Origin: Paenibacillus sp. HW567
Lineage (GTDB): Bacteria > Bacillota > Bacilli > Paenibacillales > Paenibacillaceae
NCBI RefSeq assembly: GCF_000374185.1
Contig: NZ_KB910518.1
Location: 1,544,546 to 1,608,545, forward strand
Length of the DNA: 64,000 nt
Reading direction: 5' to 3'
Shown here piece by piece: positions 9,042-18,500 of this stretch. A program made the translations under genes and the position numbers. How positions within the stretch are numbered: the first letter of the stretch is position 1; the number at the start of each line of letters is the position of its first letter. The notes beneath the pieces were generated by a model, which worked only from the letters and a program-made list of their open reading frames with translations, was not told where the DNA came from and searched no databases.

Positions 9042-9094
9042 TGATTTTTTTGATATTGAAGAATTATTCAAATTGAGAAAAAACAAAAAGAAAT

Positions 9095-9127
9095 CACATG
9101 TGAGCGAAAGCTCCATGTGGTTTTTTG
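9095..9127 (+). terminator. Rho-independent terminator
   Basis: A stem CACATG/CATGTG encloses a second stem GAGC-GAAA-GCTC with a GNRA loop (9095-9119), followed by a T6 run. It ends the orphan toxin/immunity cassette. Confidence 0.9.
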
Positions 9128-9140
9128 TTTGGAAAAGTAA

Positions 9141-9169
9141 TTGACATATTGAGTATGTCTAAATATAAT
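9141..9169 (+). promoter_or_regulatory. Sigma-A type promoter for the XRE regulator
   Basis: TTGACA (9141-9146) and TATAAT (9164-9169) are perfect consensus boxes with a 17-bp spacer, 24 bp before the regulator start. Confidence 0.88.
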
Positions 9170-9192
9170 CAATCTCGTAAGGCATACTTGGT

Positions 9193-9816
9193 ATGGCGGT
9201 GGATGAGATGATCGGATTACAATTTATAGCTGACTCGTTTCACATGGAGTACAAATCGGTAGCAGAAGCCATCGGGGTCTCCAAGCAAACATTTCAGGAC
9301 TGGATTAAAGAAAGACGGAAGATTCCTGGACCACGTCTTGAGCAGTTGTCTGAGTTATTCGGGATCGAGGATAAAACTTTGTTTCTGAAGGAACTGCTTC
9401 CATCCGAAAAGTCGGAAATTCTGATGATTTACTTAACCAGAACAGATGAACATGAAGAAATCGAGCTGACAGGCGTTAATGATGAAGGATACAGATATAC
9501 AACAACAGGGCACTATTCACACAATAGGCACCTTGTTGAGTATATTTATGAAGAACAAAAAAAGGAACGGCTGATTGAGCAGTTGGAAGTACTGGTCAAT
9601 AGCGAAGAAAACGAGACTTTTAAACGGCTTGAAGAAGTAATTACGGTATACCAAGAACAGAATCGTAATAAAAAGGCAGTATTGGAATTGGTCTTATATT
9701 ATCTCGTTCACCGAGATAACGAATGGGGAGTCCATCCAGATTATGCGAAATACGAACAGAAACAGTTCTTTGAGAAGCTAGACAAGTTGTTAGAGGAAAC
9801 TGGAATTAGACCTTGA
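9193..9816 (+). CDS. XRE-family helix-turn-helix regulator
   Basis: This 207-residue protein has an N-terminal HTH (about residues 10-60: YKSVAEAIGVSKQTFQDWIKERRKIPGPRL, here broken by the usual linker). It reads as a Cro/CI-type DNA-binding domain in which the recognition helix includes SKQTFQDW. The rest is a charged, helical C-terminal part (about 110-207) without a recognised fold, probably for dimerisation or ligand sensing. It has its own consensus promoter and is followed by a terminator, so it is a single-gene unit. No partner gene or obvious operator shows its target. It lies between toxin debris and transposon relics, which fits a stray phage-like or cassette regulator. Confidence 0.75.
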   Translation: MAVDEMIGLQFIADSFHMEYKSVAEAIGVSKQTFQDWIKERRKIPGPRLEQLSELFGIEDKTLFLKELLPSEKSEILMIYLTRTDEHEEIELTGVNDEGYRYTTTGHYSHNRHLVEYIYEEQKKERLIEQLEVLVNSEENETFKRLEEVITVYQEQNRNKKAVLELVLYYLVHRDNEWGVHPDYAKYEQKQFFEKLDKLLEETGIRP

Positions 9817-9860
9817 TAGGTGGTTAATACAATGAAAAAGATTGACACGAGTTGACAATA

Positions 9861-9890
9861 AACCAACTCCAACTGTTGGTTCTCGTTTTT
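9861..9890 (+). terminator. Terminator after the XRE regulator
   Basis: The inverted repeat ACCAAC...GTTGGT (9862-9880) is followed by a T5 run at 9886-9890, about 45 bp after the stop codon. Confidence 0.65.
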
Positions 9891-10563
9891 ATAACATCCC
9901 CAATCACATCCAATATTTTAGACTACTAGAAATGAAAGAAGGTTTCTTATGTTTGACACTATCATACTGAATGCAAGATTATTCCTATTGATTCAGCTAT
10001 ATTGAATCAATATAAACTACATTCTATAGCGAAGAAACAGGTGCCTTGAACAAAAGCTATAAGATACACAATGAAAAGCTAACAAATTAGGATTTGCAGG
10101 TACAACATTGGCATTAGATTATTTGTGAAAGAGACAGCCTCTGACGATTGTAGTAGTCACTCATCCGTAGACGAACGCGCAGCCGGGTGAAACAATCAGT
10201 CTTGACAGTCTACCGAGCGATATGTCACAATCGCTATGCAGCGGACGGTCATAAAGATCAGACCTAAACACCTTCGAAAACCTTACAGCACTTGAATTCT
10301 GCCAATATGGGCAGGTTCAGGTGCTTTTTGTTTTTCAGAGAATGTAACACGTGGCTGATAAGCAACGCGTATAATACTTATTAGTTGCCTGAGGTAAAGA
10401 CTTCCCTGTTGATCACACCAAGTGTTACTGCTAACCCATAATGTCCAGAGGTTGACGGCATGAGATGTCCTGCTATTGACGATCAATCTGTCCGCAGTAG
10501 GATAGAAAAGCAGGGAGAATCATAACAATTCTCCCTAGATCACACGCTTCATCACATGGTCGT
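9891..10563. other. Intergenic region without a supported gene
   Basis: No coding frame is convincing here. It contains a long imperfect hairpin with a T-run (10287-10330; stem AGCACTTGAA.../...TTCAGGTGCT then TTTTTG), which looks like a terminator, and a second hairpin GGGAGAAT...ATTCTCCC near 10514-10534 without a T-run. The rest appears to be decayed sequence. Confidence 0.45.
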
Positions 10564-11110
10564 CTACAATTCGGTGCTTGTTCTGTGCGCCGGTGCATAG
10601 CTTGTGTTCACCAGCCGGGCGGCTCCGCTGGAGTAACGGTAGATTTCATCTATCGCCGCCTCCGTAAACAACTCGTGCGCTGCACCCGCAGCGCTCAGAT
10701 GCCTCTTCATATAAGCTCCCATTTCTACGCGGTCTAGATGTGAAAGATAACACTGCATATCAATTCGCTGACGGATCGCCGCATACGCTTGCCGCTCCAA
10801 CCGGCTCTACGAATCCATTTTCAGGTTCAGCAAAAAACACAGTTCCTCCAACATCTCCCGGTCAGCAAATGAGCCTCATTGATCACGCAGACCGGCTGAA
10901 ACAAATGTATGTCCCACATGAGTTAAATCTCCCGTAACTGCCGTTTCGCGTCATACGGTAAAATTTCGACTTACACCTTGAAGTGGCGCGGCTTCAGTTT
11001 CGAATCCACATGTAGAAGGGTTTAACCGTGTCTCATCCATCTAGCTCAGCCGCTGGATCGTAATCGTTTCCCCAATTCCGCAATCTTCTGTGAGCAATTA
11101 ACTGTCAAAA
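10564..11110 (-). pseudogene. ExeA/TniB-like AAA ATPase of a transposon, degraded
   Basis: Read on the minus strand, broken frames line up in order with an ExeA-like AAA+ ATPase. A damaged P-loop (GIGETITIQRL, near 11050-11090) comes first, then a Walker-B-like VCVINEAHLL (about 10880-10910), then EMLEELCFLLNLKMDS (about 10810-10860), and finally the C-terminal AAIRQRIDMQCYLSHLDRVEMGAYMKRHL up to 10564. Such ATPases serve as target selectors in some DDE transposons of Bacilli. In-frame stops and frameshifts show it is dead, and its transposase partner is absent. Confidence 0.65.
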
Positions 11111-11246
11111 GGACATCTCAAGAATTCAACATAATACTACTCATAACTTTTTCTGGGTTCTCTAAACTTTTCCGGAAATTCTGCCGAAATAGTTATTAAG
11201 TATTATTTTCCAGGGGATTAATTCCTATAAAGGAAGGCGTTAAGGT

Positions 11247-11408
11247 GTGCTAAAAGAACTGAATATGGCCATGAAGAAACAGCAAGTTGTGAGTATTTCG
11301 ACTGAATATGAGGAGATTTATATAGGTACAACGGAGAAGATTTCTGTTGTGCAAGATAATGTGAAGCTCATTAGTGACAGGGGAGTAGTGTATGAGGGAG
11401 AAGATTGA
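11247..11408 (+). CDS. Small hypothetical protein (53 aa)
   Basis: GTG 11247 opens a 53-codon frame that includes VVSISTEYEEIYIGTTEK and ends VYEGED. The ribosome site is weak (AAGG). The composition looks coding and the sequence resembles a small beta-rich domain, but I do not recognise it. It overlaps the next short frame. It may be the truncated start of a longer gene. Confidence 0.35.
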   Translation: MLKELNMAMKKQQVVSISTEYEEIYIGTTEKISVVQDNVKLISDRGVVYEGED

Positions 11409-11829
11409 ACTGAATAATTTTATTTGGTCTTCAATTTTGCTTATACTCTTTATGTTATTGGTTTCATATTTTTAAGGCAGTTCATTCGCCAATAAGATGA
11501 AAAGGAACATCGAAACAGATTTATCAAGCAAACAGAAATTTAATAAAGTTCGAGTAGGGGGAAAGGCTTTAGCTGTATCAGTTTTTAATCTAATTCCAGC
11601 TTTCTTGCTCTTTGAATCCATAATTATATATTTAGTTCTTTTTTTCTCTGTCGGGTATTTAGTACATAATAGGCCCTATAACATCATTCGGAGTTATCTT
11701 AAAGCAAGTAGAAGTAAATATAGCTTGCTTTCCTTGGAGTACTCTCCTACTGGGAAATTAAAGGATTGGGCTAGAGCTACAAGGAAACTGAATGAAAAGA
11801 AAAAATGGTTGGAGAAAATCTATCCATAA
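11392..11829 (+). CDS. Small membrane protein, possibly frameshifted
   Basis: A short frame at 11392-11475 encodes MREKIELNNF followed by a hydrophobic helix (WSSILLILFMLLVSYF) and then stops. A second frame from ATG 11497 to 11829 encodes 110 residues with a second membrane segment (ALAVSVFNLIPAFLLF...YLVLFFSVGYLV) and a basic C-terminus. Neither start of the second frame has a ribosome site. The two together look like one two-helix membrane protein broken by a frameshift. It ends exactly where the IS630 relic begins, so it may also be truncated. Function unknown. Confidence 0.4.
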
Positions 11830-12493
11830 ATGCTGGTGCATTCCGCCCGAGCAGAATGCGGCGTTCGTTGCCGCGATGGAAGATGTGCTAGAAGTGTATC
11901 ACGAATCTTACGATCCGAATTGCCCCGTCATTTGTATGGATGAAAAACCGTTTCAGCTTCTGAATGAAGTCCGACAGCCGATTCCGATGAAACCAGCTAA
12001 GCCTCTGCGGGAAGACAGTAAATATGAAAGAAATGGAACTTGCAGTATCTTCATCTTTACCGAGCCTTTGGCAGGGTGGCGATATATCGAGGTTCAGAGC
12101 AGACGAACGCGGATTGAATGGGCAGAGCAGGTGAAAGCCCTGCTGGATGAGCACTACCCCCATGCCCCTAAAATCAAGCTTGTTATGGATAACCTGAACA
12201 CGCATTCCATCGCTTCGGTGTACCAGGTGTTTGATCCTCAAACTGTCTTTGCTTAGCTAAACGACTGGAGATTCATTACACACCCAAGCATGGCAGTTGG
12301 CTCAACATCACTGAGATTGAGCTTAACGTGATGTTGCACCAATGTTTAGGCCGGCGTACCTCCTCCATTGCAGAGTTATCTGGCGAATGGGCTGCTCGGG
12401 AGTACTCTCGTAATCAAAGCCAGAAAGGGGTAGACTGGCAGTTCACGACGAATGACGCTCGGATCAACCTGAAGCGCCTTTACCCACAGTACA
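11830..12493 (+). pseudogene. IS630-family transposase remnant (DDE part)
   Basis: The frame from 11830 (CWCIPPEQNAAFVAAMEDVL) carries the IS630 DDE core: VICMDEKP, then IKLVMDNLNTH. It breaks at a stop near 12254-12256 and resumes in another frame with IEL..MLHQCLGRRTSS to LYPQY (about 12490). The N-terminal HTH is missing, so it is a 5'-deleted and frameshifted copy. Its tail runs in frame into the following YD protein. Confidence 0.82.
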
Positions 12494-12528
12494 TAATCCA
12501 AACTGAGTCGAAAAAGAGATTTCTCAAA

Positions 12529-14198
12529 TTGAAGTATTTAAAAATAGTAGTCTTAATTTTCTTGTGTTTCATTACCAACATCAGTAACGTACATGCCGAT
12601 TCACAGATCACCAACTATTACAACCCAAGCGGACAACTAGAGACAGCTCATTATTCGAATGGTAACGTAATTAATTACTACTATGATAAGAATGGAAATC
12701 TCCTCTCTAAGTTGTCAAATAAGAATCTTATCAACAATCCCAGTTTTGAGAATATCAAAGATGATCAAACAGTAGCAGACGGATGGAGCACCTGGTCTGA
12801 CACCCATAGTGCAGACAAGTTTGAAGTTATCTCTACACCTGTATCTGCAGGGACAACGGCCCAAAAATAAGCAGTCCGGGAATGCCAACCGGCACAGCAG
12901 TGTGGGCGTTGCAGGATGTGATCGTAGAGGAGAATAAACCCTTTACAGTGAGCGGACAGTTTTACGTAGAAGCTCAGCAAAATAGTCAGGTGCAACTTCT
13001 AATTCAATTTTTCGATGCCTCCAATAAGCTGCTGCGCACCAGTACAGCTAGCATGCCTTCAAGCACGTATAACAACAGTTACATGACGTTACCCATTAAT
13101 GGGACGACACCAACAGGAACGAAGAGAGTAAGAGTCCATGCAGGCTTGGTGTCAACTGCGGCAGGCGGGTCGGGGTCATTTATCGTGGATTCCATTTCTT
13201 TTAGATACGATCCGGAAGGGAACCGGCTTACTAATGGCGGGGTAGATAGCGCGACGTCTCAAAAGATAGCAGACGGATGGAGCACCTGGTCTGACACCCA
13301 TAGTGCAGACAAGTTCGAAGTTGTCTCCACACCTGTATCAGCAGGGACAGCGGCCCAAAAAATAAGCAGTTCGGGAATGCCAACCGGCTCAGCAGTGTGG
13401 GCGTTGCAGGATGTGATCGTAGAGGAGAACAAACCCTTTACAGTGAGCGGACAGTTTTACGTAGAGGCTCAGCAAAATAGCCGGGTGCAGCTCCTTATTC
13501 AATTTTTCGATGCCTCCAATAAGCTGCTGCGCACCAGTACAGCTAGCATGCCTTCAAGCACGTATAACAACAGTTACATGACGTTACCCATTAATGGGAC
13601 GACACCAACAGGAACGAAGAGAGTAAGAGTCCATGCAGGCTTGGTGTCAACTGCGGCAGGCGGGTCGGGGTCATTTATCGTGGATTCCATTTCTTTTAGA
13701 TACGATCCGGAAGGGAACCGGCTTACTAATGGCGGGGTAGATAGCGCGACGTCTCAAAAGATAGCAGACGGATGGAGCACCTGGTCTGACACCCATAGTG
13801 CAGACAAGTTCGAAGTTGTCTCCACACCTGTATCAGCAGGGACAATGGCCCAAAAAGTAAGCAGTTCGGGAATGCCAACTGGCACTGCGGTGTGGGCGTT
13901 GCAGGATGTGATCGTAGAGGGGAACAAACCCTTTACAGTGAGCGGACAATTTTACGTAGAGGCTCAGCAAAATAGCCGGGTGCAGCTCCTTATTCAATTT
14001 TTCGATGCTTCCAATAAGCTATTACGTACCAGTACAGCTAGCATGCCTCCCGGAATTCTTAATTATTATAAGACATTAAGCATAGACGGAACTATTCCAG
14101 CAGATGCAAAAAGGATAAGGGTTCATGCAGGCTTAAATGCAACTGCTGCCGGAGGAGCCGGGTCAATATTAGTGGACTCTATTATTTTAAAGTTCTAG
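12529..14198 (+). pseudogene. Secreted YD-motif protein with three 165-aa tandem repeats, frameshifted
   Basis: A signal-peptide-like N-terminus (KYLKIVVLIFLCFITN...VHADS) begins near TTG 12529 and is followed by two YD-type motifs (TNYYNPSGQL, NYYYDKNGNL). Three near-identical ~165-residue modules follow, each starting about IADGWSTWSDTHSADKFEV and ending SFIVDSISFRYDPEGNRL. Each module looks like a beta-sandwich carbohydrate-binding or similar surface domain (INGTTPTG, RVRVHAGL). The first module has five A where the others have six (near 12862-12867), which shifts the frame. The protein stops after the third module without a full YD shell. Its natural start was probably lost when IS630 landed upstream, since the upstream frame is transposase. 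Confidence 0.6.
12775..14198 (+). repeat. Three 495-bp tandem repeats
   Basis: Equivalent points fall at 12775, 13269 and 13764, giving periods of 494 and 495 bp; the one-base difference is the A-tract deletion in copy 1. Copies 1 and 2 are nearly identical. Copy 3 diverges after about 14045. Confidence 0.92.
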
Positions 14199-14211
14199 TA
14201 CCTTGACCGCT

Positions 14212-14925
14212 TTAGATTTTAGGGTACAAATGTTTTAATTTACCTCTGGCTTCCTCGGTTGTGAATTGCCACTGGAATGATTTTTGATCCTGGTTGCGCT
14301 TGACTTTCCAAGCCGTTACTTCTTGCTGTAATTGTTCAATTGAGCTAATTCGGCGGTGCAGACATTGTATCGACATTGCACTCAGTTCAATTTCAGCAAT
14401 GTTTAACCAGCCTCCATACTCGGTGTGTGGTGGATCTCCAAACGCTTTGCTAACGAGAATGCTACATCAGGAGAAAAGGTTTCATACAGCGATGAGAGGG
14501 TATATGTATTCAAGTTATCCATGACAAGTCGAATACGCTTCGCCTTTGGATAGTGGACTTCGAGTAATTCGCAGATTTGTTCTGCCCAATCCGACTTGGT
14601 CAGTCTTTGGCTCGCACAAACGTGGCGCCAATCGGCCAAAGGTTCTGTGAATAAAAACAGGGTGCAACTACCTTTACGCTCGTATTCATAGTCTTCTCCG
14701 GCGGGCGGGCGTGATTCAGCAGTTGCACAGGCTGCTCATCCATACAAATGAGCGGGATCTCGGATCATACGGGAGGGCATAGGTTTCAAGCACAGCTTCC
14801 ATGCGGGCGACAAATTCAGTATTGGCTTTTGCGGGTATGCACCATTGTTTTTTTAAATGAGGCTTAAGTTTCGTTTTTTTAACGTTTGGCGTATGGTTTC
14901 CCGTCCAACGGACTCCAGAATGCGG
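14212..14925 (-). pseudogene. IS630-family transposase remnant, opposite orientation
   Basis: Read from about 14925 down to a stop at 14212, the minus strand gives the IS630 HTH end (ESVGRETIRQTLKK), a broken middle (QWCIPAKA, then MDEQPVQLLNHA in shifted frames), and the DDE half (IRLVMDNLNTYTLSSLY, then WLNIAEIEL, ending LKHLYPKI). At least two frameshifts are present. It is related to the copy at 11830-12493 but clearly diverged, so the two are not a recent composite transposon. Confidence 0.8.
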
Positions 14926-15744
14926 ACGATCCGATTTTTACAACAGGGCATGAGTATTTTTATAAGGTTCAAAGAGTATATTCTTTTCTTCGCACGGCGG
15001 GCGTTATCCAACGCATGGGAATCAAGTTTGATCGAGCGCAAAAAGTAGATGCAAATACCTACCGCGCTCTGTACACAGTTTCAGCATGGCCGCAGATGAA
15101 AGTAACCAACGGGAGCAAACTAACCATCAACTACACCGGCTATGGCTACAGTGAAAGGGATATCCGGTTGATTGCGGTCAAGAAGGGGGCCTTTCCTGAT
15201 CTTAGCCAAGCAGTGAGCCTGACAGGAGGTAAGTTCGTCCATGTATTCTGACAAGGAGACGGCCGCTGGTACGGTCAAGATCAGCGCCAAACAAATTGCC
15301 GCCATTTTGGGCAAAGACGTAGATATTATACTCGACGATGGATATGGACGGATAGCGATCCAAAGTGTCACCCTTCCTGTGGAACAGCCAACGGACTACG
15401 TGCCGATTAAGCTCAACCTGACGGAGAGCGGACAGCTATGGGCGCAATACCAGTACAACGGTGAAGACATTATTTCAAGTGATTATGTTCGAGTTGCTGT
15501 GATGCCCAATACTTTATCGGTAAAGACGGGCGGGGCGATAACTGCTGAGTATACGATTGGATCGCGGCATACCCGTTTCCCTCAAACGCTGAAGAATGGT
15601 ACTACGTTGAATGCTTATCTTAGCAAAATTAAAGTTGGAACAAAGCCAGGTAAATACTACATTAAAGCAACGGTAACAGTAAATAACCCGAATCACCCTG
15701 ATAGAGCGAGCGTTGGAGTATCCAGCAGCTGCCTACAACAATAA
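14926..15744 (+). pseudogene. Fragment of a secreted beta-rich protein, truncated by IS630
   Basis: Coding homogeneity starts at DPIFTTGHEYFYKV, right at the IS630 edge, so the 5' part is missing. The frame stops at 15249-15251 (GGKFVHVF) while the continuation VYSDKETAAGTVKISAKQ lies one frame over, indicating a single frameshift near 15240. The sequence has Ig-like strand patterns (VKISAKQIAAILGKDVDI, GKYYIKATVTVNNPNHP) and no toxin features. It resembles the repeated surface-protein domains of Paenibacillus, but I cannot name a family. It ends at TAA 15744. Confidence 0.5.
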
Positions 15745-16275
15745 TCAAATCACAAGAAAGTATATAGAGCAGAACTTCTCCTTCAATATGAGAAAGGCCT
15801 ACTCTTTGTTTTGTTCTACTTCGGCTTGAATCAGCAGTTGGACGAGCACAAACAATCCGAAATTTTAGCATCACTATTTCATCCCCCCCCCCCTCCGAAT
15901 TTGGAATGCTTGGAATTCTAGGTTGGTCTTCAGTTGTAAAAATATACCGATAAGAGATGAAGTTAAGATATGACTCAGACTCTCATTGGAGACGAATGGC
16001 AATATTCTGTGACTCAGGTCAATTGCAATTTGAATGGACAAGTCCTTACGGATCCCATATTTAGAAGATGCATGGAAATTCCTATACTCTACGTATAAAC
16101 TATTTTCCCCTATAGAAATCACGACTCACCTTTCCCTCATTTTCATCCCCCTAAAAAAGGAAAAAATAGAACATCTTAATTTCACAGGAATAAATTCCGA
16201 TAATAGAGGAAGTCCTATACATCCAAAGTCATACCTACAATTTCAAAAAGGGACAGAAAAACCGAGTTTGGAACA
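15745..16275. other. Intergenic region before the riboswitch
   Basis: No gene is supported. A C11 tract lies at 15883-15893. The last part must contain the promoter for the riboswitch-controlled operon, but no consensus pair stands out. Confidence 0.4.
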
Positions 16276-16356
16276 AAGGCAAATCCGTACGAAAGTCGGA
16301 GACGCAAAGCCACGGGTCTACTTCATCCGGGAGGGATGTTAGGGCAGCCGGGCCGC
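16276..16356 (+). ncRNA. Cyclic di-GMP-I (GEMM-I) riboswitch
   Basis: The conserved GEMM-I parts appear in order: GGCAAATCC, a short stem closed by a GAAA loop (TCCGTACGAAAGTCGGA), the invariant GACGCAAAGCC, GGGTCTA, a variable second stem, and CAGCCGGGCC pairing back towards the start. GEMM-I aptamers bind cyclic di-GMP and control motility, adhesion and surface-protein genes. A further hairpin with a T6 run in its loop region (about 16357-16384) lies between aptamer and gene and is the probable expression platform. Whether the switch is on or off cannot be read with confidence. The SLH protein start is 56 bp downstream. Confidence 0.9.
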
Positions 16357-16411
16357 TCAAGGCACTTGGTTTTTTGGCGTGCCTAAAAATAGCGCTGGGG
16401 GAGAGAAGTGA

Positions 16412-18475
16412 ATGAGGTTCGGAAGGAAAAGGAAGTTTTCGCAGACGATTGTGGCCGTAGTTGCGGCGGTAAGCATGCTTGTAGGGCTGCTGCCTAGTGC
16501 GGGTGGCACGATGCAGGTCTCAGCCGCCGCAGCAGATCCGGGCCGGACGGACTATAGCGTGTCGGGAGAACGGCTGGTATGGCTCGAAGCGGATAGCGGC
16601 GGAGTGAAGCAGGTGCACGCGCTGAATCAGACCAACGGGGCAAGTACGGTTCTTACGTCGAGTTCATCGGCCAAGGATGCGCCTTATGTGGATGGCACGG
16701 TTGCCGTATGGGCCGATAAAGGTAGCGAAGCGGAATCTTCGCTCAACTGGGACATCTACAGTGCAGATCTTGTGACAGGCACGAAGACTAAGCTCAATAA
16801 GCAATCCGGTCAATACGGCAATCCGACGACTGACGGTGTAGGCGTGGTCTGGTATGAGCGCAAAAATTACGGCAGCATGATCTACCACGAACTGGCTACC
16901 GGCGTTGAGGCGGATCTTGGCGAAGGACGGTTCCCGGTGCTGGCGGATGGAAATGTGGTATACAAAAATGCCCGTGACGGAGGGCTTAGTCTGCTGAATT
17001 TGAGCAGCGGGGTTAGGCGCGCGCTTGTTAGTCTGGGTGGAGCAAATTTTGTAGATTGGTTTGTTTTTAATGGCAGTCATGTGCTGTTCAAGCAAACAAA
17101 CGGTGCCTCCGAAAGCAAATATGTGCTTCTGAACATCAAGGACCTGACAGCTCAGCCAGTCGATCTCACTGAATTGAAGGCTGGAGGCACACAATATGCC
17201 TTTATGTCCATAGCTAAGGGGCATGCGGTGTTTCAGGACGAAGTGGACGGTAAAACTACGCTGCAGCAAGTTAACCTCTCTACATATGCAGTACAATCGC
17301 TTCCGGCGATAGAGGCAGGAGCGAAGCTGATCGGAATTAGCGGAGATAAACTGCTGTACAGCAAGAAGGATGACTACATAGAATCGTTAGACTTAAAAAA
17401 AGACACCACTCCAACTCCAAGTCCAGGCACGACGCCATCCCCAGGCACAGCCCCGAACCCAGGTTCAACGCCTGAAGTGACGGTTCCTGTGGTAACCGGA
17501 GCTAAAGACAGTCAGAGCATTGGCAGCGCGGGCGGAACCTTGTCTGTAATGGACGGATGGGCGAGACTGGAGATTTCGGCAGGGACATTCCCGGAGAATA
17601 CCAAAGTGAGCCTGGCCCAAGCTGAGCCGGAGACGGCTGTACTGCTGGACCAGAGCGGTAAAAAACTGCAGAAAGCAGGCTCCGCCTGGCAGGTTCAAGC
17701 AAGTGCGCCTTTCCAGATCCCCGCGAAGCTGGCGGTCCGATACCCGAAGGAGGAGCCTTGGACATCGGGGCGTGAAAAGCTTGGAATCTACTCCTACGAT
17801 CCGGCAAAATCTGCATGGACCTATATTGGCGGAGTGACTGCGGCGGAAGACGGCTATGTTCAAGCCAAGATTACAGCCTCCGGGCTGTATGCGGTCATGC
17901 TGCGTCAGGCCGATTTTAAAGACATGTCAGGCCACTGGGCACAGCAGGCAGTAGAGGTATTGGCGGCAAGGGGAATTGTGGACGGGATGAATGGAACTAC
18001 TTTTGCGCCAAAAGGCATCCTGACCCGTGCCGAATTCACCAAGCTGCTGACGGCAGCTCTTCAATTGAAGCCGATCCAGCCGGAAACACCTACCTTCCGT
18101 GATGTCACGGCTGCGAACTGGTCTTACACGTATGTCGAAGCGGCAGCGGCAGCCGGAATTGTTACCGGGGAAGCCGGGCTTTTCCGGGGAAATGATCCGC
18201 TGACCCGCGAGCAGATGATGGTCATGCTGATGCGGGCGATCCGAAGCACTGAGGTTACCCCGGATTCCGCGAATAACGTTAAGCCTGCTGCCGGACTCTC
18301 TGCATTTAAGGATGGAGGCAGCGTGAGCAGTTGGGCACGGGAATCCGTTGCTGCGGCGGCCGAGCGGAAGCTGGTGCAGGGTAACGGACAGCTTTTGAAA
18401 CCTAAAGATTCATCGACAAGAGCCGAAGCGGCAATGGTCATGTACAAGCTGCTCGCTGAATTGAAATTCCTCTAA
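16412..18475 (+). CDS. SLH-domain surface protein with beta-propeller
   Basis: This 687-residue secreted protein starts at ATG 16412 after GGGGGAGAG. Residues 1-40 form a signal peptide ending VSAAAA. Residues ~45-330 contain repeated GxxVVWxE/ADGNVVY blades of a TolB/PD40-like beta-propeller. A Pro/Thr/Ser linker (~333-355) and a ZU5-like beta domain (~365-495) follow. Three SLH domains start near residues 501 (FKDMSGHWAQQAV), 562 (FRDVTAANWSYTYV) and 632 (FKDGGSVSSWARESV), each with the ITRAEF-type motif (LTRAEFTKLL, LTREQMMVML, STRAEAAMVM). SLH domains bind pyruvylated cell-wall polymer. It is 25 bp upstream of the giant Rhs gene, so it is probably co-transcribed under the riboswitch and may help anchor or display Rhs. 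Confidence 0.9.
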   Translation: MRFGRKRKFSQTIVAVVAAVSMLVGLLPSAGGTMQVSAAAADPGRTDYSVSGERLVWLEADSGGVKQVHALNQTNGASTVLTSSSSAKDAPYVDGTVAVWADKGSEAESSLNWDIYSADLVTGTKTKLNKQSGQYGNPTTDGVGVVWYERKNYGSMIYHELATGVEADLGEGRFPVLADGNVVYKNARDGGLSLLNLSSGVRRALVSLGGANFVDWFVFNGSHVLFKQTNGASESKYVLLNIKDLTAQPVDLTELKAGGTQYAFMSIAKGHAVFQDEVDGKTTLQQVNLSTYAVQSLPAIEAGAKLIGISGDKLLYSKKDDYIESLDLKKDTTPTPSPGTTPSPGTAPNPGSTPEVTVPVVTGAKDSQSIGSAGGTLSVMDGWARLEISAGTFPENTKVSLAQAEPETAVLLDQSGKKLQKAGSAWQVQASAPFQIPAKLAVRYPKEEPWTSGREKLGIYSYDPAKSAWTYIGGVTAAEDGYVQAKITASGLYAVMLRQADFKDMSGHWAQQAVEVLAARGIVDGMNGTTFAPKGILTRAEFTKLLTAALQLKPIQPETPTFRDVTAANWSYTYVEAAAAAGIVTGEAGLFRGNDPLTREQMMVMLMRAIRSTEVTPDSANNVKPAAGLSAFKDGGSVSSWARESVAAAAERKLVQGNGQLLKPKDSSTRAEAAMVMYKLLAELKFL

Positions 18476-18500
18476 TGGATAAGAGACAGGAGATGAAACG

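Noticed and set aside
12775..14198. The 495-bp repeats as a CRISPR-like or satellite array
   Set aside because: The repeats are coding modules of one protein without unique spacers.
14212..14214. The two IS630 copies (11830-12493 plus, 14212-14925 minus) as ends of a composite transposon
   Set aside because: Their protein sequences are clearly diverged and both are decayed, so they were separate insertions.
14886..15251. Frame starting MAYGFPSNG as an intact gene
   Set aside because: Its first ~13 codons are antisense IS630 sequence; the rest is a truncated, frameshifted older gene.
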